From IMG/VR virus record IMGVR_UViG_3300043436_001613, positions 1 to 22,903 of that record: DNA of 22,903 nt; one strand, 5' to 3'. Below are positions 1 through 7,721 of the stretch, one piece after another; the first letter of the stretch is position 1; the number at the start of each line of letters is the position of its first letter. The position numbers and the translations under genes are program-made. The notes under the pieces are model-generated. The model had not been told where the DNA came from, ran no database searches, and saw nothing but the letters and a program-made list of their open reading frames with translations. This DNA is from a virus.

Positions 1-141
1 GATGAGGCAAAAAAAACTGATCCGAAAATGACTTACACCATAGCTAAAAACAGAATTGGTTCAATGTGTGAAAATAACACCCTAACAAAAAGGTCAATCC
101 GCCGAAATGGGACAATGATAAATATCTATAAAAAAGCGTGA
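1..141 (+). CDS. C-terminal end of an unrecognised protein (5' truncated by window edge)
   Basis: Frame 1 is open from the first base to a TGA at 139-141, giving 46 residues that begin DEAKKTDPKMTY and end NIYKKA. The peptide is basic and contains RSIRRNGTMINIYKK, which could be the end of a small DNA-binding domain, but I do not recognise a family. Its stop overlaps the GTG of the next gene as GTGA, the same kind of overlap seen across the window, and that is the main reason to believe the frame is coding. The true start lies outside the window. This could instead be a chance open frame. Confidence 0.45.
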   Translation, partial: DEAKKTDPKMTYTIAKNRIGSMCENNTLTKRSIRRNGTMINIYKKA

Positions 142-380
142 TCGACCAAGAGCAAATTACATGGGAATCACAATTTGCAATCGTTTATTTCCGCTCAAAA
201 GCGATCCCATGCCAGACATGCGGGAAACAACCTGATCACGATTACCAACCCGGTAGCAGGTTGATTTGGTGCGGTGGAAAATCCTGCAAGCGATCGATAA
301 CCGATTCGGGTTTAGTTGATGGATTTAGCGACTGGAACACCATACAAAATAACCTTGCAATGCATAAACGAAAATCTTAA
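138..380 (+). CDS. Small Lar-like zinc-ribbon protein
   Basis: An 80-residue protein with a CQTCG pair at about residues 25-29, a second cysteine pair around WCGGKSCKR (residues 45-53), and a downstream SDWN motif. The order CxxC, then C/C, then WN resembles the restriction-alleviation (Lar) type zinc ribbons common in phage early regions, though the second cysteine pair here is spaced CGGKSC rather than CxxC. Lar-type proteins are reported to modulate host type I restriction, but most homologues are uncharacterised, so function is inferred only from the fold. The start is GTG at 138, overlapping the upstream TGA (GTGA); no Shine-Dalgarno is present. It is followed by the hairpin terminator at 423-451. 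Confidence 0.65.
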   Translation: MIDQEQITWESQFAIVYFRSKAIPCQTCGKQPDHDYQPGSRLIWCGGKSCKRSITDSGLVDGFSDWNTIQNNLAMHKRKS

Positions 381-422
381 TCTCCCGGCGGGGCGTTTGG
401 TTCGCGTTCCTGTTTCATGTTT

Positions 423-451
423 CCGCCCCGGGGTTTGATTCCCCGGGGCGG
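423..451 (+). terminator. Strong hairpin terminator between convergent genes
   Basis: CCGCCCCGGGG (423-433) and CCCCGGGGCGG (441-451) form a perfect 11-bp GC-rich stem with a 7-nt loop. On the plus strand it is followed by TTTAGTTTAG, so it best fits a rho-independent terminator for the rightward genes ending at 380. It also lies 7 bp beyond the stop of the leftward primase-helicase gene (458), so it may stop leftward transcription too, although the sequence after the stem on that strand is AAACATG rather than a T-run. Confidence 0.8.
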
Positions 452-457
452 TTTAGT

Positions 458-3022
458 TTAGATTGGGATCCAAACGCAACGTTGGCGAATCTGGGAGCCG
501 AATGCCATTACCCCCATGCGTTTTGCTCCGGTCACTCGCTCAAGTTGGTGTTTCCATTTACTTGCGCCCCATGCGGTCGGGCTGAATATCTGCTCAAGAG
601 CGGGATGGTTATTCGCTACGAATATGCCCCGGCTATCTGCGCAGAACCTAACCCCATGCCGCTGCAATGCATCCATGCGGTCTTTCCGGCGCATCATTGT
701 CCCAGCATCATCGGCGGAAAGCGGATCGCTTTGGATGTCTGCGATAACCTCAGAAATCGTGCGCTGATAATTTACCCCGGCAACATCGAACCTGATCGAA
801 CTTGCAGCGAGATGGGCAAGGCATTGGTTTTCGTCATTGTCCACATCCTCTGATTTGAATCCGGCCCAATCTTGCCGCTGCATAAATTCAAGAGCGATCA
901 CATCACTCACCTGCTTGCTTGTAGTAAGAGAATACGCCCCGGCTAGCAATGCCCCGATCTGATCTGCACTGCGTTTATCCCCGGTGAAATCAACCGCAAC
1001 ACGTGAAAAGATTTCGCAATTCTCTCGGATGATTTTTGCGTTTTTAATGCACCTTGCTCGGAATTTACTACAATAGCTATCATTTGATACAGTAGATTTC
1101 CATAATGCTACCACCTTGTCGAAATGATCGGCGGCATCCCGCCCAATGTTTTTGCGAAGTTGAAGGATTGAAATGCGACTCACATCGGACTTTTTGACTG
1201 CCGCAACTCCGATCGACGCAAAGCAAAATGCTGATCGGATCAGATAGGTGACCGAACCGCCCTGTGCCGTGCCTTTGACGATCCCAGCTCCGGTTTCCGT
1301 TGATGATTGCCGGGCAAGGGTCAGGATCGATTCAAACCTCATCTGTGACGCTTTATCCTCAGATTCCGCTTCATCAAATACCACCGGAAGAGAATCGGAA
1401 CCAAGCATCCCGCGAATGCCTGCCTCGGATGTCGCGCCCTGCACATGCAATGCAGCATCACCAACAATCGGCTGGATGATGTTTGAGACGATCCATGATT
1501 TCCCTGACCCGCTCGGCCCGGTCACCCACATATGCGGTCGCCAACGCAATGCTCCGCCGATTGGGGCGAGGGCAAGCCACCCGGCGAGCAGTTTGCCATA
1601 CAATGGACGCTCCCACGATAGCATCTCGCACAGGTCGATCAATTTAGCTGAATCAGCATTGGTCAAAATTGAATCAGTCTCGGCATCAATCCGTAATGCG
1701 CCATGATAAATCGCCCGGCGTGATGAATTGTATTTAGGGATCGGGACATCACCACCATTGATCAGCAGCCGATCGCCGGCATGGTAAACGATATCCCCGC
1801 CATCGATCCAGCAACCCCGGCCCCGGATCCTCCGGGAATCGAACATTGGCATGGATTGCGATCTCTGAATTAGTGCATTGATTGCCGCATCCCAATTCGT
1901 CCCTTGGCTATTGCCGGGAAACACGATCTCCCAAGACTGAAGTGGCGCAAGGCGCATCAGGTTATTCTTGGAATGGGCCGATGCTGCTAAACTCACAATC
2001 TGTTGCGATTTATCCGGCATGTAGTAAAACAACTCGCCATCGGCCCCGAGCAGGCGAAACGGCATGTCGGCAATCCGATCGGTCTGGAATGAATCAGTGT
2101 CTGCATCCTCGCCCGGCCCCGGCGCGATCGATGTCCGAGCCTCGGCATGATCGATCAGTTGGCGCATCTGTTCTAGGGTGGCATCGGCAGCATCCCATCC
2201 GGCTTCAGCATCAACTGGCGGCACAACCATGCTAATTCGCGCACAGATCGATTCTAGGCGCTTTGCAATGGATTCAGCGGCAAGGAACCCCGGAGAATCA
2301 TTGTCGGGCCATATGACGCATTCTCGGTCACGCAATGGCTCCCAGTAGGTTTTGCCATGCGCCGATGATCCGCCGGACCAAGTGGTCGCATTCCAGCCCG
2401 CAGCGATCAAGGCGGAGGCAGCTTTTTCACCCTCAGCAATGATGATCGGATCTGAATTCCTGATGATTTCCGGCAGATTATATAGCGGGCGAGGCTCCGC
2501 CATTGCCTTCCATTTCCACCCTGTTGCGCCTGATGTCGACTTGCACCATGTCAGCGGCAAAACCTCTTTACCCGCTGGCGTATCGAACCGGGCGACATAT
2601 CCGCGAATTTCCTTATCCTTGCCCAAATACTCCCAGACCGCTGCGGGTTTTCTGCCTTTATTCATCAGCACAAACTCATTTGCTGGCTCGGGAGCAAATT
2701 GCATCGAAACCCATGTATCGGATTTCGATGGCGCAGGGGTTGGCGCGGATCCTATTTTGCCAGCAAGCCATTCTGCCGCAGATTTTATGTCAGTATCCCG
2801 GGCGAGTTGGATCAGTCTTAAAATTCCACCCTTGTCCCCGGTGGCAAAATCAGACCACATCCCGGTTTGGGTGTTGATCGACATCGATGTTCCCGATTCG
2901 CCACTTAATGACCCGATTTTCCACTCCTTTCCCGATTTCTTCCCCTGCGGGAACATTTCGCGCACGATGGATTCGATGTATGGTAATGCCTTTTGGTTCA
3001 GTTCGCTGAAGTCATGGTTCAT
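458..3022 (-). CDS. Phage primase-helicase (Toprim plus P-loop ATPase, DUF927-like)
   Basis: An 854-residue replication protein. Residues about 1-90 resemble the front end of phage primases but lack a CHC2 zinc motif. A Toprim-like segment has IIIAEGEK at 193-200 and WPDND at 238-242, the acidic residues expected to bind metal. The region from about 320 resembles DUF927-type proteins. A P-loop ATPase follows with Walker A GPSGSGKS at 502-509 and Walker B PVVFDEAE at 546-553. The last 40 residues look like a winged-helix tail. By family it should prime and unwind DNA at the phage fork. It is the last gene of the leftward operon. Its ATG overlaps the previous stop (ATGA) and is preceded by AATAAC with no Shine-Dalgarno. 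The domain assignment is firm for the ATPase and good for Toprim; primase activity is inferred. Confidence 0.88.
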   Translation of the reverse strand: MNHDFSELNQKALPYIESIVREMFPQGKKSGKEWKIGSLSGESGTSMSINTQTGMWSDFATGDKGGILRLIQLARDTDIKSAAEWLAGKIGSAPTPAPSKSDTWVSMQFAPEPANEFVLMNKGRKPAAVWEYLGKDKEIRGYVARFDTPAGKEVLPLTWCKSTSGATGWKWKAMAEPRPLYNLPEIIRNSDPIIIAEGEKAASALIAAGWNATTWSGGSSAHGKTYWEPLRDRECVIWPDNDSPGFLAAESIAKRLESICARISMVVPPVDAEAGWDAADATLEQMRQLIDHAEARTSIAPGPGEDADTDSFQTDRIADMPFRLLGADGELFYYMPDKSQQIVSLAASAHSKNNLMRLAPLQSWEIVFPGNSQGTNWDAAINALIQRSQSMPMFDSRRIRGRGCWIDGGDIVYHAGDRLLINGGDVPIPKYNSSRRAIYHGALRIDAETDSILTNADSAKLIDLCEMLSWERPLYGKLLAGWLALAPIGGALRWRPHMWVTGPSGSGKSWIVSNIIQPIVGDAALHVQGATSEAGIRGMLGSDSLPVVFDEAESEDKASQMRFESILTLARQSSTETGAGIVKGTAQGGSVTYLIRSAFCFASIGVAAVKKSDVSRISILQLRKNIGRDAADHFDKVVALWKSTVSNDSYCSKFRARCIKNAKIIRENCEIFSRVAVDFTGDKRSADQIGALLAGAYSLTTSKQVSDVIALEFMQRQDWAGFKSEDVDNDENQCLAHLAASSIRFDVAGVNYQRTISEVIADIQSDPLSADDAGTMMRRKDRMDALQRHGVRFCADSRGIFVANNHPALEQIFSPTAWGASKWKHQLERVTGAKRMGVMAFGSQIRQRCVWIPI

Positions 3023-3300
3023 GTTATTATTTTAGCTTGGTTCGCTGCTTTGTAAATTGCTTGGAGTTGATGAAGCGGAAGTGATGCGAGTGTTGACAGA
3101 ATTTGCTGCCTTTCGTCAAGAGTATCGACGATTGTGCATAAATATCTGCAATTATCCGTTTTCTTGGTCTTCAATTTGATGCCGTAGCGTTTTGCGCTCG
3201 CCATCGCAGATGCCTTTGCCGTGGCATCTGCGATGAACGAGTCACCAACGATTGAATCGGCAAAAAATTCCTTCCAGTTTACCCGATCAGAATATGACAT
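3019..3300 (-). CDS. Unrecognised 93-residue early protein
   Basis: The protein begins MSYSDRVNWKEFF and ends AANQAKIIT. It has an alanine-rich stretch (ADATAKASAMASAKRYGIKLKTKK, about residues 23-46) followed by a basic segment, and no motif I can assign. A TTG at 3327 would extend it by nine residues, but the ATG at 3300 follows GGAGCAGGACGGAA and overlaps the end of the upstream gene by 14 nt, so I prefer the ATG. Its own stop overlaps the primase-helicase start as ATGA, so translational coupling to that gene is likely. The context suggests a replication accessory, but nothing in the sequence proves it. Confidence 0.7.
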   Translation of the reverse strand: MSYSDRVNWKEFFADSIVGDSFIADATAKASAMASAKRYGIKLKTKKTDNCRYLCTIVDTLDERQQILSTLASLPLHQLQAIYKAANQAKIIT

Positions 3301-3577
3301 TTCCGTCCTGCTCCACTTGTGCGACAACTGCCGGGTTTGGTTGTTGGGCTTGTTTCTGTCCTACGATTTTACCATTGCCCAAGATCGGCCCCTTCTCTCC
3401 GGACTCCCGTCGGGTCTGCCCCAGATCCTGAACGACCATGTAATGGTTGCCGAATCGATCTTCGCCATCCCGATTGCCCAACAGCGTGATGTCGATGTAT
3501 TTTCCTTTTTCGCCGTGATGAATTGCGGATTTATCAATCTTGGTGACATCAATTTTTACTCTAATTATGTTGCTCAT
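3287..3577 (-). CDS. Small conserved-type phage early protein, possibly ssDNA-binding
   Basis: A 96-residue protein beginning MSNIIRVKIDVTKIDKSAI, with beta-rich segments (KGKYIDITLLGN, HYMVVQDLGQTRRESGEKGPILGNG) and a glutamine/proline/valine tail. From memory, proteins with this IRVKxDVxKIDKS opening and a GPILGNG motif recur in phages of Bacteroidota and Verrucomicrobiota next to replication genes. They are usually unannotated, and an OB-like nucleic-acid-binding role is only a guess. The ATG is preceded by AAATAAC, five nucleotides after the stop of the VRR-NUC gene, with no Shine-Dalgarno. Confidence 0.75.
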   Translation of the reverse strand: MSNIIRVKIDVTKIDKSAIHHGEKGKYIDITLLGNRDGEDRFGNHYMVVQDLGQTRRESGEKGPILGNGKIVGQKQAQQPNPAVVAQVEQDGNVIF

Positions 3578-3582
3578 GTTAT

Positions 3583-3939
3583 TTATTTTTTAGTGTTATT
3601 TGGGGAGATTATCTTTTCGGCATCCTCGACTGACCGGGCAATCCCCGCCAATCCACCCGCCTGATTTACAATGTTCTGCCAAGCAATTTGATCGGGCCTT
3701 GGCTTCCCGGTTGGTGATTTTACCTCGATCGATACGAATTGGGCAATGTTTTCTCCGACATCCTCCGGGGTGATTTCACGAGATACCCATCCGATTAGAT
3801 CGGATGATCCCTTCGCTAATCCATATCGAATCAAGCGCCCCTTGCTATCCCGGGTCGCTCCGACATTGTTGCGGAACAATCGGACCGGACCATTTCCGAC
3901 TTGCTGCCGGATCAGGGATTGGATGTCGGATTCAGTCAT
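3583..3939 (-). CDS. VRR-NUC domain nuclease
   Basis: A 118-residue protein matching the compact VRR-NUC fold of phage PD-(D/E)XK nucleases. An N-terminal helix is followed by LFRNNVG (21-27), GLAKGSSDLIG (40-50, with the metal-binding Asp47), IEVK (71-74, catalytic Glu and Lys) and the RPDQ (81-84) segment typical of the family. VRR-NUC proteins cut branched or structured DNA such as Holliday junctions, so a role in resolving replication or recombination intermediates before packaging is likely. Its ATG overlaps the stop of the upstream coiled-coil gene (ATGA). The length is normal for free-standing phage members. Confidence 0.88.
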   Translation of the reverse strand: MTESDIQSLIRQQVGNGPVRLFRNNVGATRDSKGRLIRYGLAKGSSDLIGWVSREITPEDVGENIAQFVSIEVKSPTGKPRPDQIAWQNIVNQAGGLAGIARSVEDAEKIISPNNTKK

Positions 3940-4133
3940 TGCAGTTCCCGGATGCCTGATTCGATTTTTCGCATCCTGTGCTCAAGTTTTACCATTATCG
4001 TTTCAATCTGCGCGTCTTGTAGCAGTGCAACCTCGCGCCACCGATCGGCCTCCGCTTTCCAGTATTCGCATTCAGATTGCGCCTTGTTACGTTCATCAAT
4101 AATCTTGTTAATGCAGCTTTCGATATTGTCCAT
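3936..4133 (-). CDS. Short coiled-coil protein
   Basis: A 65-residue, highly charged protein (MDNIESCINKIIDERNK to ESGIRELQ) that looks helical throughout, with heptad-like hydrophobic spacing; no enzyme motif is visible. The stop overlaps the VRR-NUC start as ATGA, so it may be translated with and perhaps bind that nuclease, which is inference only. The start at 4133 follows a purine/CA-rich leader (AACAAACAATACAAAG) without a clear Shine-Dalgarno site. Confidence 0.65.
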   Translation of the reverse strand: MDNIESCINKIIDERNKAQSECEYWKAEADRWREVALLQDAQIETIMVKLEHRMRKIESGIRELQ

Positions 4134-4160
4134 CTTTGTATTGTTTGTTGATTGGGTTGC

Positions 4161-4367
4161 TCATGCGCGTTCTTTTCCGCAGTCGGGGCAGTAATCCCCC
4201 ATCGGCTCAATTCGGGAGAAATATGGATCTTTGTCGCTGCCGCAATGCGGGCAGACAATATCGTCGGTATCCTTCCTGAAGATCTCGTCATAGTTGTCGC
4301 GGTATGCCTCGCCGTCCACCGGGCGCGGGGTGTCGCCTTTACCTGCTTGGTTGTTGTTTATCTGCAT
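4161..4367 (-). CDS. Lar-like zinc-ribbon protein
   Basis: A 68-residue protein with CPHCGSDKD (about 39-47) and CPDCGKE (60-66), two CxxC knuckles about 20 residues apart, forming a zinc ribbon. The N-terminal part (MQINNNQAGKGDTPRPVDGEAYRDNYDEIF) is polar and resembles short phage proteins of unknown role. The start at 4367 sits inside the end of the upstream gene and follows AAAGGACACCCAAA, so an AGGA Shine-Dalgarno-like element is present here. The function is unknown; zinc ribbons of this size often bind nucleic acid or a host protein. Confidence 0.72.
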   Translation of the reverse strand: MQINNNQAGKGDTPRPVDGEAYRDNYDEIFRKDTDDIVCPHCGSDKDPYFSRIEPMGDYCPDCGKERA

Positions 4368-4906
4368 TTTGGGTGTCCTTTCCCCCTTAAGTCATCATTG
4401 CAGATCCCGTTCTCAAATCTCATGGAGTAAACTAGACGAAGATTGTATTCATCCTCGTAATCCGTCTCTAAATCACTGCAAAAATCCGGAACACCCCATT
4501 GTTTATAAACAAAAGCTCTCCAGTTGAACCCACAATCAGGGTTTACTGAATCTTCACCTACACCCCATTGAGTGCCTAATGAAGAAGGATTTCCTATTAC
4601 ACAATAAACCTGCCATTCATATGGGAGCAGTCCGCTTAGTTCCATCAATTTATCTAACACATTATGTGCTGCCTCTATTGTTGGTTTCACTTCAATAAAC
4701 AATTTACCAATCTGAAAATCTGGACAATAATTTCCAGTTTTCAGCGAATAACCTTCCGGCTCATAAATCCAATCTAAATTCAAAGTATCAAAATACGCGG
4801 CCCATCTAGCTTCCATTCGCGACCTAAACTCAATACCGCGATACCAAGAAGGTAGGCTTTTTGGTGAAAATCCACTAATGTCGCTTCGTATTATAAAGTC
4901 ACTCAT
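4358..4906 (-). CDS. PD-(D/E)XK family nuclease, AT-rich (probable recent acquisition)
   Basis: A 182-residue protein with a clear PD-(D/E)XK core: YRGIEFRSRMEARWAAYFD (22-40, Glu32), YEPEGY (48-53), YCPDF (60-64, Asp63) and IEVK (71-74). This pattern is common in small nucleases carried by phages and may act as a homing-type or defence nuclease; the biological target is not known. The second half (residues 85-170) shows no recognised domain. The gene is visibly AT-richer than its neighbours and uses AAA, ATT and TTA-type codons more often, which points to later acquisition. The start follows AAAGGAGGGAGCG, an excellent Shine-Dalgarno site within the end of the upstream gene (8-nt overlap). 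Confidence 0.82.
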   Translation of the reverse strand: MSDFIIRSDISGFSPKSLPSWYRGIEFRSRMEARWAAYFDTLNLDWIYEPEGYSLKTGNYCPDFQIGKLFIEVKPTIEAAHNVLDKLMELSGLLPYEWQVYCVIGNPSSLGTQWGVGEDSVNPDCGFNWRAFVYKQWGVPDFCSDLETDYEDEYNLRLVYSMRFENGICNDDLRGKGHPKCR

Positions 4907-5408
4907 CGCTCCCTCCTTTCACGGCGGCGATCTTCTCGTTCCACGGTTTAAGGTATTCGTCGATTTGCTCGATAGTGCATTCTGAAAACCGCCCCCACAT
5001 AACATTTACGCGAATCATCGCAGTCAACTCGCGAGCGATAGCCGCCAGCCTGTCGCGTTGCTCGGTGACGGCGGCGACTTCCGTAGCGAGTCCAAGATTC
5101 GCTTCACGCAGCACCTCGATATCTTTCGGAAGCATTCCATCTGGCAGCCCTTGTGCTAGTTTGTCTGCATACTCCCGCGCCTCGTCGCGCTCTTCTCTTG
5201 TCTTTTTCCAAGTTGCAATAGCTTCGTTTGCAAGTGCGCGCTCGCGTTCCACCTCGCGTTCGAGCTTGTTCAGTAGCTGACACAATGCCTGTGCCTCGTC
5301 CCTAGTGTTGATGTGAAATCCATCATTCCATCCCCGCTCGTTTTTGCGGCGAAGCCTCCACATGTGGTAATAGCCCACATCGCAGAATGTTTCCCATTGG
5401 TTGCTCAT
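4899..5408 (-). CDS. Coiled-coil early protein of unknown function
   Basis: A 169-residue protein beginning MSNQWETFCDVGYYHMWRLRRK. A short N-terminal domain (about 1-45) contains NTRDEAQALCQLLN. A long, strongly charged coiled coil (about 48-130, with EREVERERALANEA and TREERDEAREYADK) follows, then a C-terminal tail. No catalytic motif is seen. A GTG at 5424-5426 could extend the frame by six residues, but the ATG at 5408 makes an ATGA overlap with the upstream stop, the pattern used throughout this operon, so I chose it. Confidence 0.7.
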   Translation of the reverse strand: MSNQWETFCDVGYYHMWRLRRKNERGWNDGFHINTRDEAQALCQLLNKLEREVERERALANEAIATWKKTREERDEAREYADKLAQGLPDGMLPKDIEVLREANLGLATEVAAVTEQRDRLAAIARELTAMIRVNVMWGRFSECTIEQIDEYLKPWNEKIAAVKGGSDE

Positions 5409-5806
5409 GACTGAACCCCCTTCCACGCTGCAAGTGCTGATGCCGTTTCAGTTGCCTCATCAGTGTTGATCCAATGTTTGAATGTCAGCAACAATGCCTC
5501 TGCAAGCCGGGTTGCGATCGCATGATCAACATCCCGCTTGCGTTGCAGTTGTTCCAATCTTCCGCGCAAAACGCATTCACGCTCAGACGATTTCCCAAGC
5601 AGTAGACATTGTTCGTTCACTTCATCCTGCAATTCTCGATTTGCCACAATCAAGGCGGATTCCCGATTGGTTACAGCACGTAGCACTTTGCACATGGATG
5701 TTATGCTAATATGCTCGCTTGCCATCCCCCCGCATGTCGCGCATTCGTAATCATCCTCGCTCAGCATCGGCCTTGAGCATGTTGGGCAGTCTGATAGATC
5801 GCTCAT
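5405..5806 (-). CDS. Zinc-ribbon plus coiled-coil protein
   Basis: A 133-residue protein with an N-terminal zinc ribbon, CPTCSRP (8-14) and CATCGG (23-28), followed by a helical region rich in Arg/Glu/Leu (about 45-100). No enzymatic motif is seen. The ATG overlaps the previous stop as ATGA and follows CCGGAGGTGTTGCC, so a good Shine-Dalgarno-like GGAGG is available. It is one of several zinc-ribbon/helical proteins clustered between the helicase and the AT-rich nuclease. Confidence 0.7.
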   Translation of the reverse strand: MSDLSDCPTCSRPMLSEDDYECATCGGMASEHISITSMCKVLRAVTNRESALIVANRELQDEVNEQCLLLGKSSERECVLRGRLEQLQRKRDVDHAIATRLAEALLLTFKHWINTDEATETASALAAWKGVQS

Positions 5807-5991
5807 GGCAACACCTCCGGTTTGATCTCAAAATCGAATACCTCGTCAATCTCGTTCCAGATTTCAGTTTCGATGGATTCAATGATCCTTGAAGGATCGG
5901 GTGAATCAGTATGCTTATGCGCCCTATGGTATCCATAATCGATTCCCCGCTCGATTGCTTGCGTTAGTATTGTTCGTATGTTTGGTTTCAT
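5803..5991 (-). CDS. Small acidic phage protein of unknown function
   Basis: A 62-residue protein (MKPNIRTILTQAIERGIDYGYHRAHKH to IKPEVLP). The GxxxGYxRAHKH segment followed by IETEIWNEIDEVFDFE is a pattern I associate with short conserved proteins in phage early operons; no biochemical role is known to me. The predicted structure is two helices around a polar turn. The ATG at 5991 is preceded by AATCAAC, seven nucleotides past the helicase stop, with no Shine-Dalgarno. Confidence 0.72.
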   Translation of the reverse strand: MKPNIRTILTQAIERGIDYGYHRAHKHTDSPDPSRIIESIETEIWNEIDEVFDFEIKPEVLP

Positions 5992-5997
5992 GTTGAT

Positions 5998-7452
5998 TCA
6001 TTTACTTCCCTGCCGTGCTATCCACGTGTGTTTAGCCCATCCGTAGGGGTTTTTGTATCCTCGTCTCTTGCCTAAAGCCACCAACTCGTCAAGAGTTTGC
6101 GCCCGGCCTTGCTCTTTTTTCCTAGCCCTGACCGGATCATGCACCATGCCGCATTTCGGGCATGACGCATCCCACCGGGAATGGACATGCTGGCATCCGG
6201 GGCATTGCTGGAACCTTGTGTCCAAGGCAACCAGATCTCCGCCGACCACCTCGATCTGCCGCCCATCTGTGACATATTCATTGCCGCATTCAGGGCAGGA
6301 TGCCGCCCATGGGTGACAGGCGAAACATCCCGGGCATTGCCGGGTTTTGATCGCGTCCTCGGCTTTGGCTTTCTTTTTTCTCTTCTCCGCCCCATCTAGC
6401 GACCAATCCCGGACATCCTCGGCCAATCCATGCCGGGCGAGGTTGCCGGCGTGGTCTAGGATCACCGCCCGATCCTTCCCCGGGGCTGGGCGCAATACTC
6501 GTCCGATCTGCTGCAGGTGTAATCCCAGCGACTGGGTGGGGCGCAGTAGGATCCCAACCGATACGATCGGCAAGTCAAACCCCTCGTTGATGATCTCGCA
6601 GCTTGTGAGCACCTGCAATCGCCCATTGCCCAATGACCTAACCCTGTCCCGGCGATCCTCCGGTGACAGGGTGCCGTCGATCGTAGCAGCCCTAAACCCA
6701 GCCCGGCGGAATTCCTCAGCGACATGCTCGGCATGGGCAATTGATACGCAGAACACTACCGCTGGTTTCCCCGCGCAGATTCTGCGGTAATGGTCAACGG
6801 CATCCCCTGTAATTTTCGGCGCATCCATGACGGACTCTAATCCTTTCTGGTCATAATCCCCCCGGCGCAATTGAACCGATGCCATGTCGATGTGCTGCGG
6901 TGGGGCGTAGTAAACCGGGGCCGACAGATGCCCATCCCGGACAAGGTCGCGCACCTCGGGGCCGCGAACCAGATCCGAAAATACATCCCTCAAGCCCTTG
7001 CCATCGAGCCGCTCAGGGGTGGCTGTGACGCCAAGCACTCGGGCGGATCCAAACCGCTCGACTACCCTGCGCCATGACCCGGCAATCGCGTGGTGGGCTT
7101 CATCGATGACAATCAGATCAGGATCCATAACCCGATCGATCCGGCGGATTAACGTCTGAACCGATGCTACTTGGATAAGCTCAGATCCGTCCGATGTCCG
7201 CCCGGCGGCAATTACGCCATGAGGAACATCAAATGCCGTCAGCGTCCGGCTTGTCTGATCAACTAGCTCCTGCCGATGCACTAGGATGACCGTGCGCTTT
7301 TGATTATCCCGGGCCTTTTGCGCGATGTAGCAGAAAACCACAGTTTTCCCCGATCCAGTGGGACTGACCACCAGCACTCGCTGATGGCCGTCCCGGTAGG
7401 ATTGCCGGACAGAATCAATCATGGAATCCTGATATGGTCGCAGCTTGATCAT
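5998..7452 (-). CDS. SF2 DEAD/DEAH-box helicase with two C-terminal zinc ribbons
   Basis: A 484-residue superfamily 2 helicase of the RecQ/UvrB-like phage type. It has LRPYQ at the N-terminus, motif I SPTGSGKT (30-37), motif II DEAHH (117-121), motif III TATPER (143-148), the NEGFDLP region (289-295) and motif VI QQIGRVLRP (314-322). Two zinc ribbons follow: CPGC/CPEC (373-389) and CPGC/CPKC (417-434). These enzymes unwind or remodel nucleic acid using ATP and often accompany phage recombination nucleases. A start at 7503 would add 17 residues, but the ATG at 7452 overlaps the previous stop as ATGA and begins MIKLRPYQ, the usual family start. It probably works with the exonuclease encoded upstream. 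Confidence 0.93.
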   Translation of the reverse strand: MIKLRPYQDSMIDSVRQSYRDGHQRVLVVSPTGSGKTVVFCYIAQKARDNQKRTVILVHRQELVDQTSRTLTAFDVPHGVIAAGRTSDGSELIQVASVQTLIRRIDRVMDPDLIVIDEAHHAIAGSWRRVVERFGSARVLGVTATPERLDGKGLRDVFSDLVRGPEVRDLVRDGHLSAPVYYAPPQHIDMASVQLRRGDYDQKGLESVMDAPKITGDAVDHYRRICAGKPAVVFCVSIAHAEHVAEEFRRAGFRAATIDGTLSPEDRRDRVRSLGNGRLQVLTSCEIINEGFDLPIVSVGILLRPTQSLGLHLQQIGRVLRPAPGKDRAVILDHAGNLARHGLAEDVRDWSLDGAEKRKKKAKAEDAIKTRQCPGCFACHPWAASCPECGNEYVTDGRQIEVVGGDLVALDTRFQQCPGCQHVHSRWDASCPKCGMVHDPVRARKKEQGRAQTLDELVALGKRRGYKNPYGWAKHTWIARQGSK

Positions 7453-7721
7453 GCCCCGATCGCGTCCTTGATTATCAAATCCGCCACGATCGATCGATGC
7501 CATACAACACCGCGCAGATTGTAATTAACCCCGACCATGCCCTTGCGTTTTAGTTGATTCATTCTCGCTCTGGTGATGACCTGAGTTGTCCCAGTAAGCT
7601 CCGCGATTTCATCGGATGACTTCCCCTCACAAATCATCAGCGCAGCGGATTCGGCCATGCCCAATTTAACTTTAGACAAGCGGATTAACGCTCGGCTAAC
7701 CAATTCCATATTTTCTTCCAT
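7449..7721 (-). CDS. Winged-helix/HTH DNA-binding protein
   Basis: A 90-residue protein with a helix-turn-helix segment: LMICEGKSSDEIAELTGTT (about 28-46) followed by QVITRARMNQLKRKGMV, the recognition-helix and wing-like part, then LRGVVWHRS. This looks like a small regulator of the MarR/replisome-organiser size class but is not assignable further. It could regulate the leftward operon or bind the origin. The ATG is preceded by GAAATCAAC with no Shine-Dalgarno. The first 12 codons overlap the end of the 44-residue ORF (7685-7819) in another frame. Confidence 0.75.
   Translation of the reverse strand: MEENMELVSRALIRLSKVKLGMAESAALMICEGKSSDEIAELTGTTQVITRARMNQLKRKGMVGVNYNLRGVVWHRSIVADLIIKDAIGA

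Noticed and set aside
2352-3035. Plus-strand 227-residue open frame
   Set aside because: It is antisense to the Toprim part of the primase-helicase, has low-quality composition and is explained by the coding bias of the real gene.
4108-4164. 18-residue minus-strand frame beginning with ATGA overlap at 4164
   Set aside because: It is very short and mostly within the 65-residue gene; the ATGA may be chance, though it could be a leader peptide.
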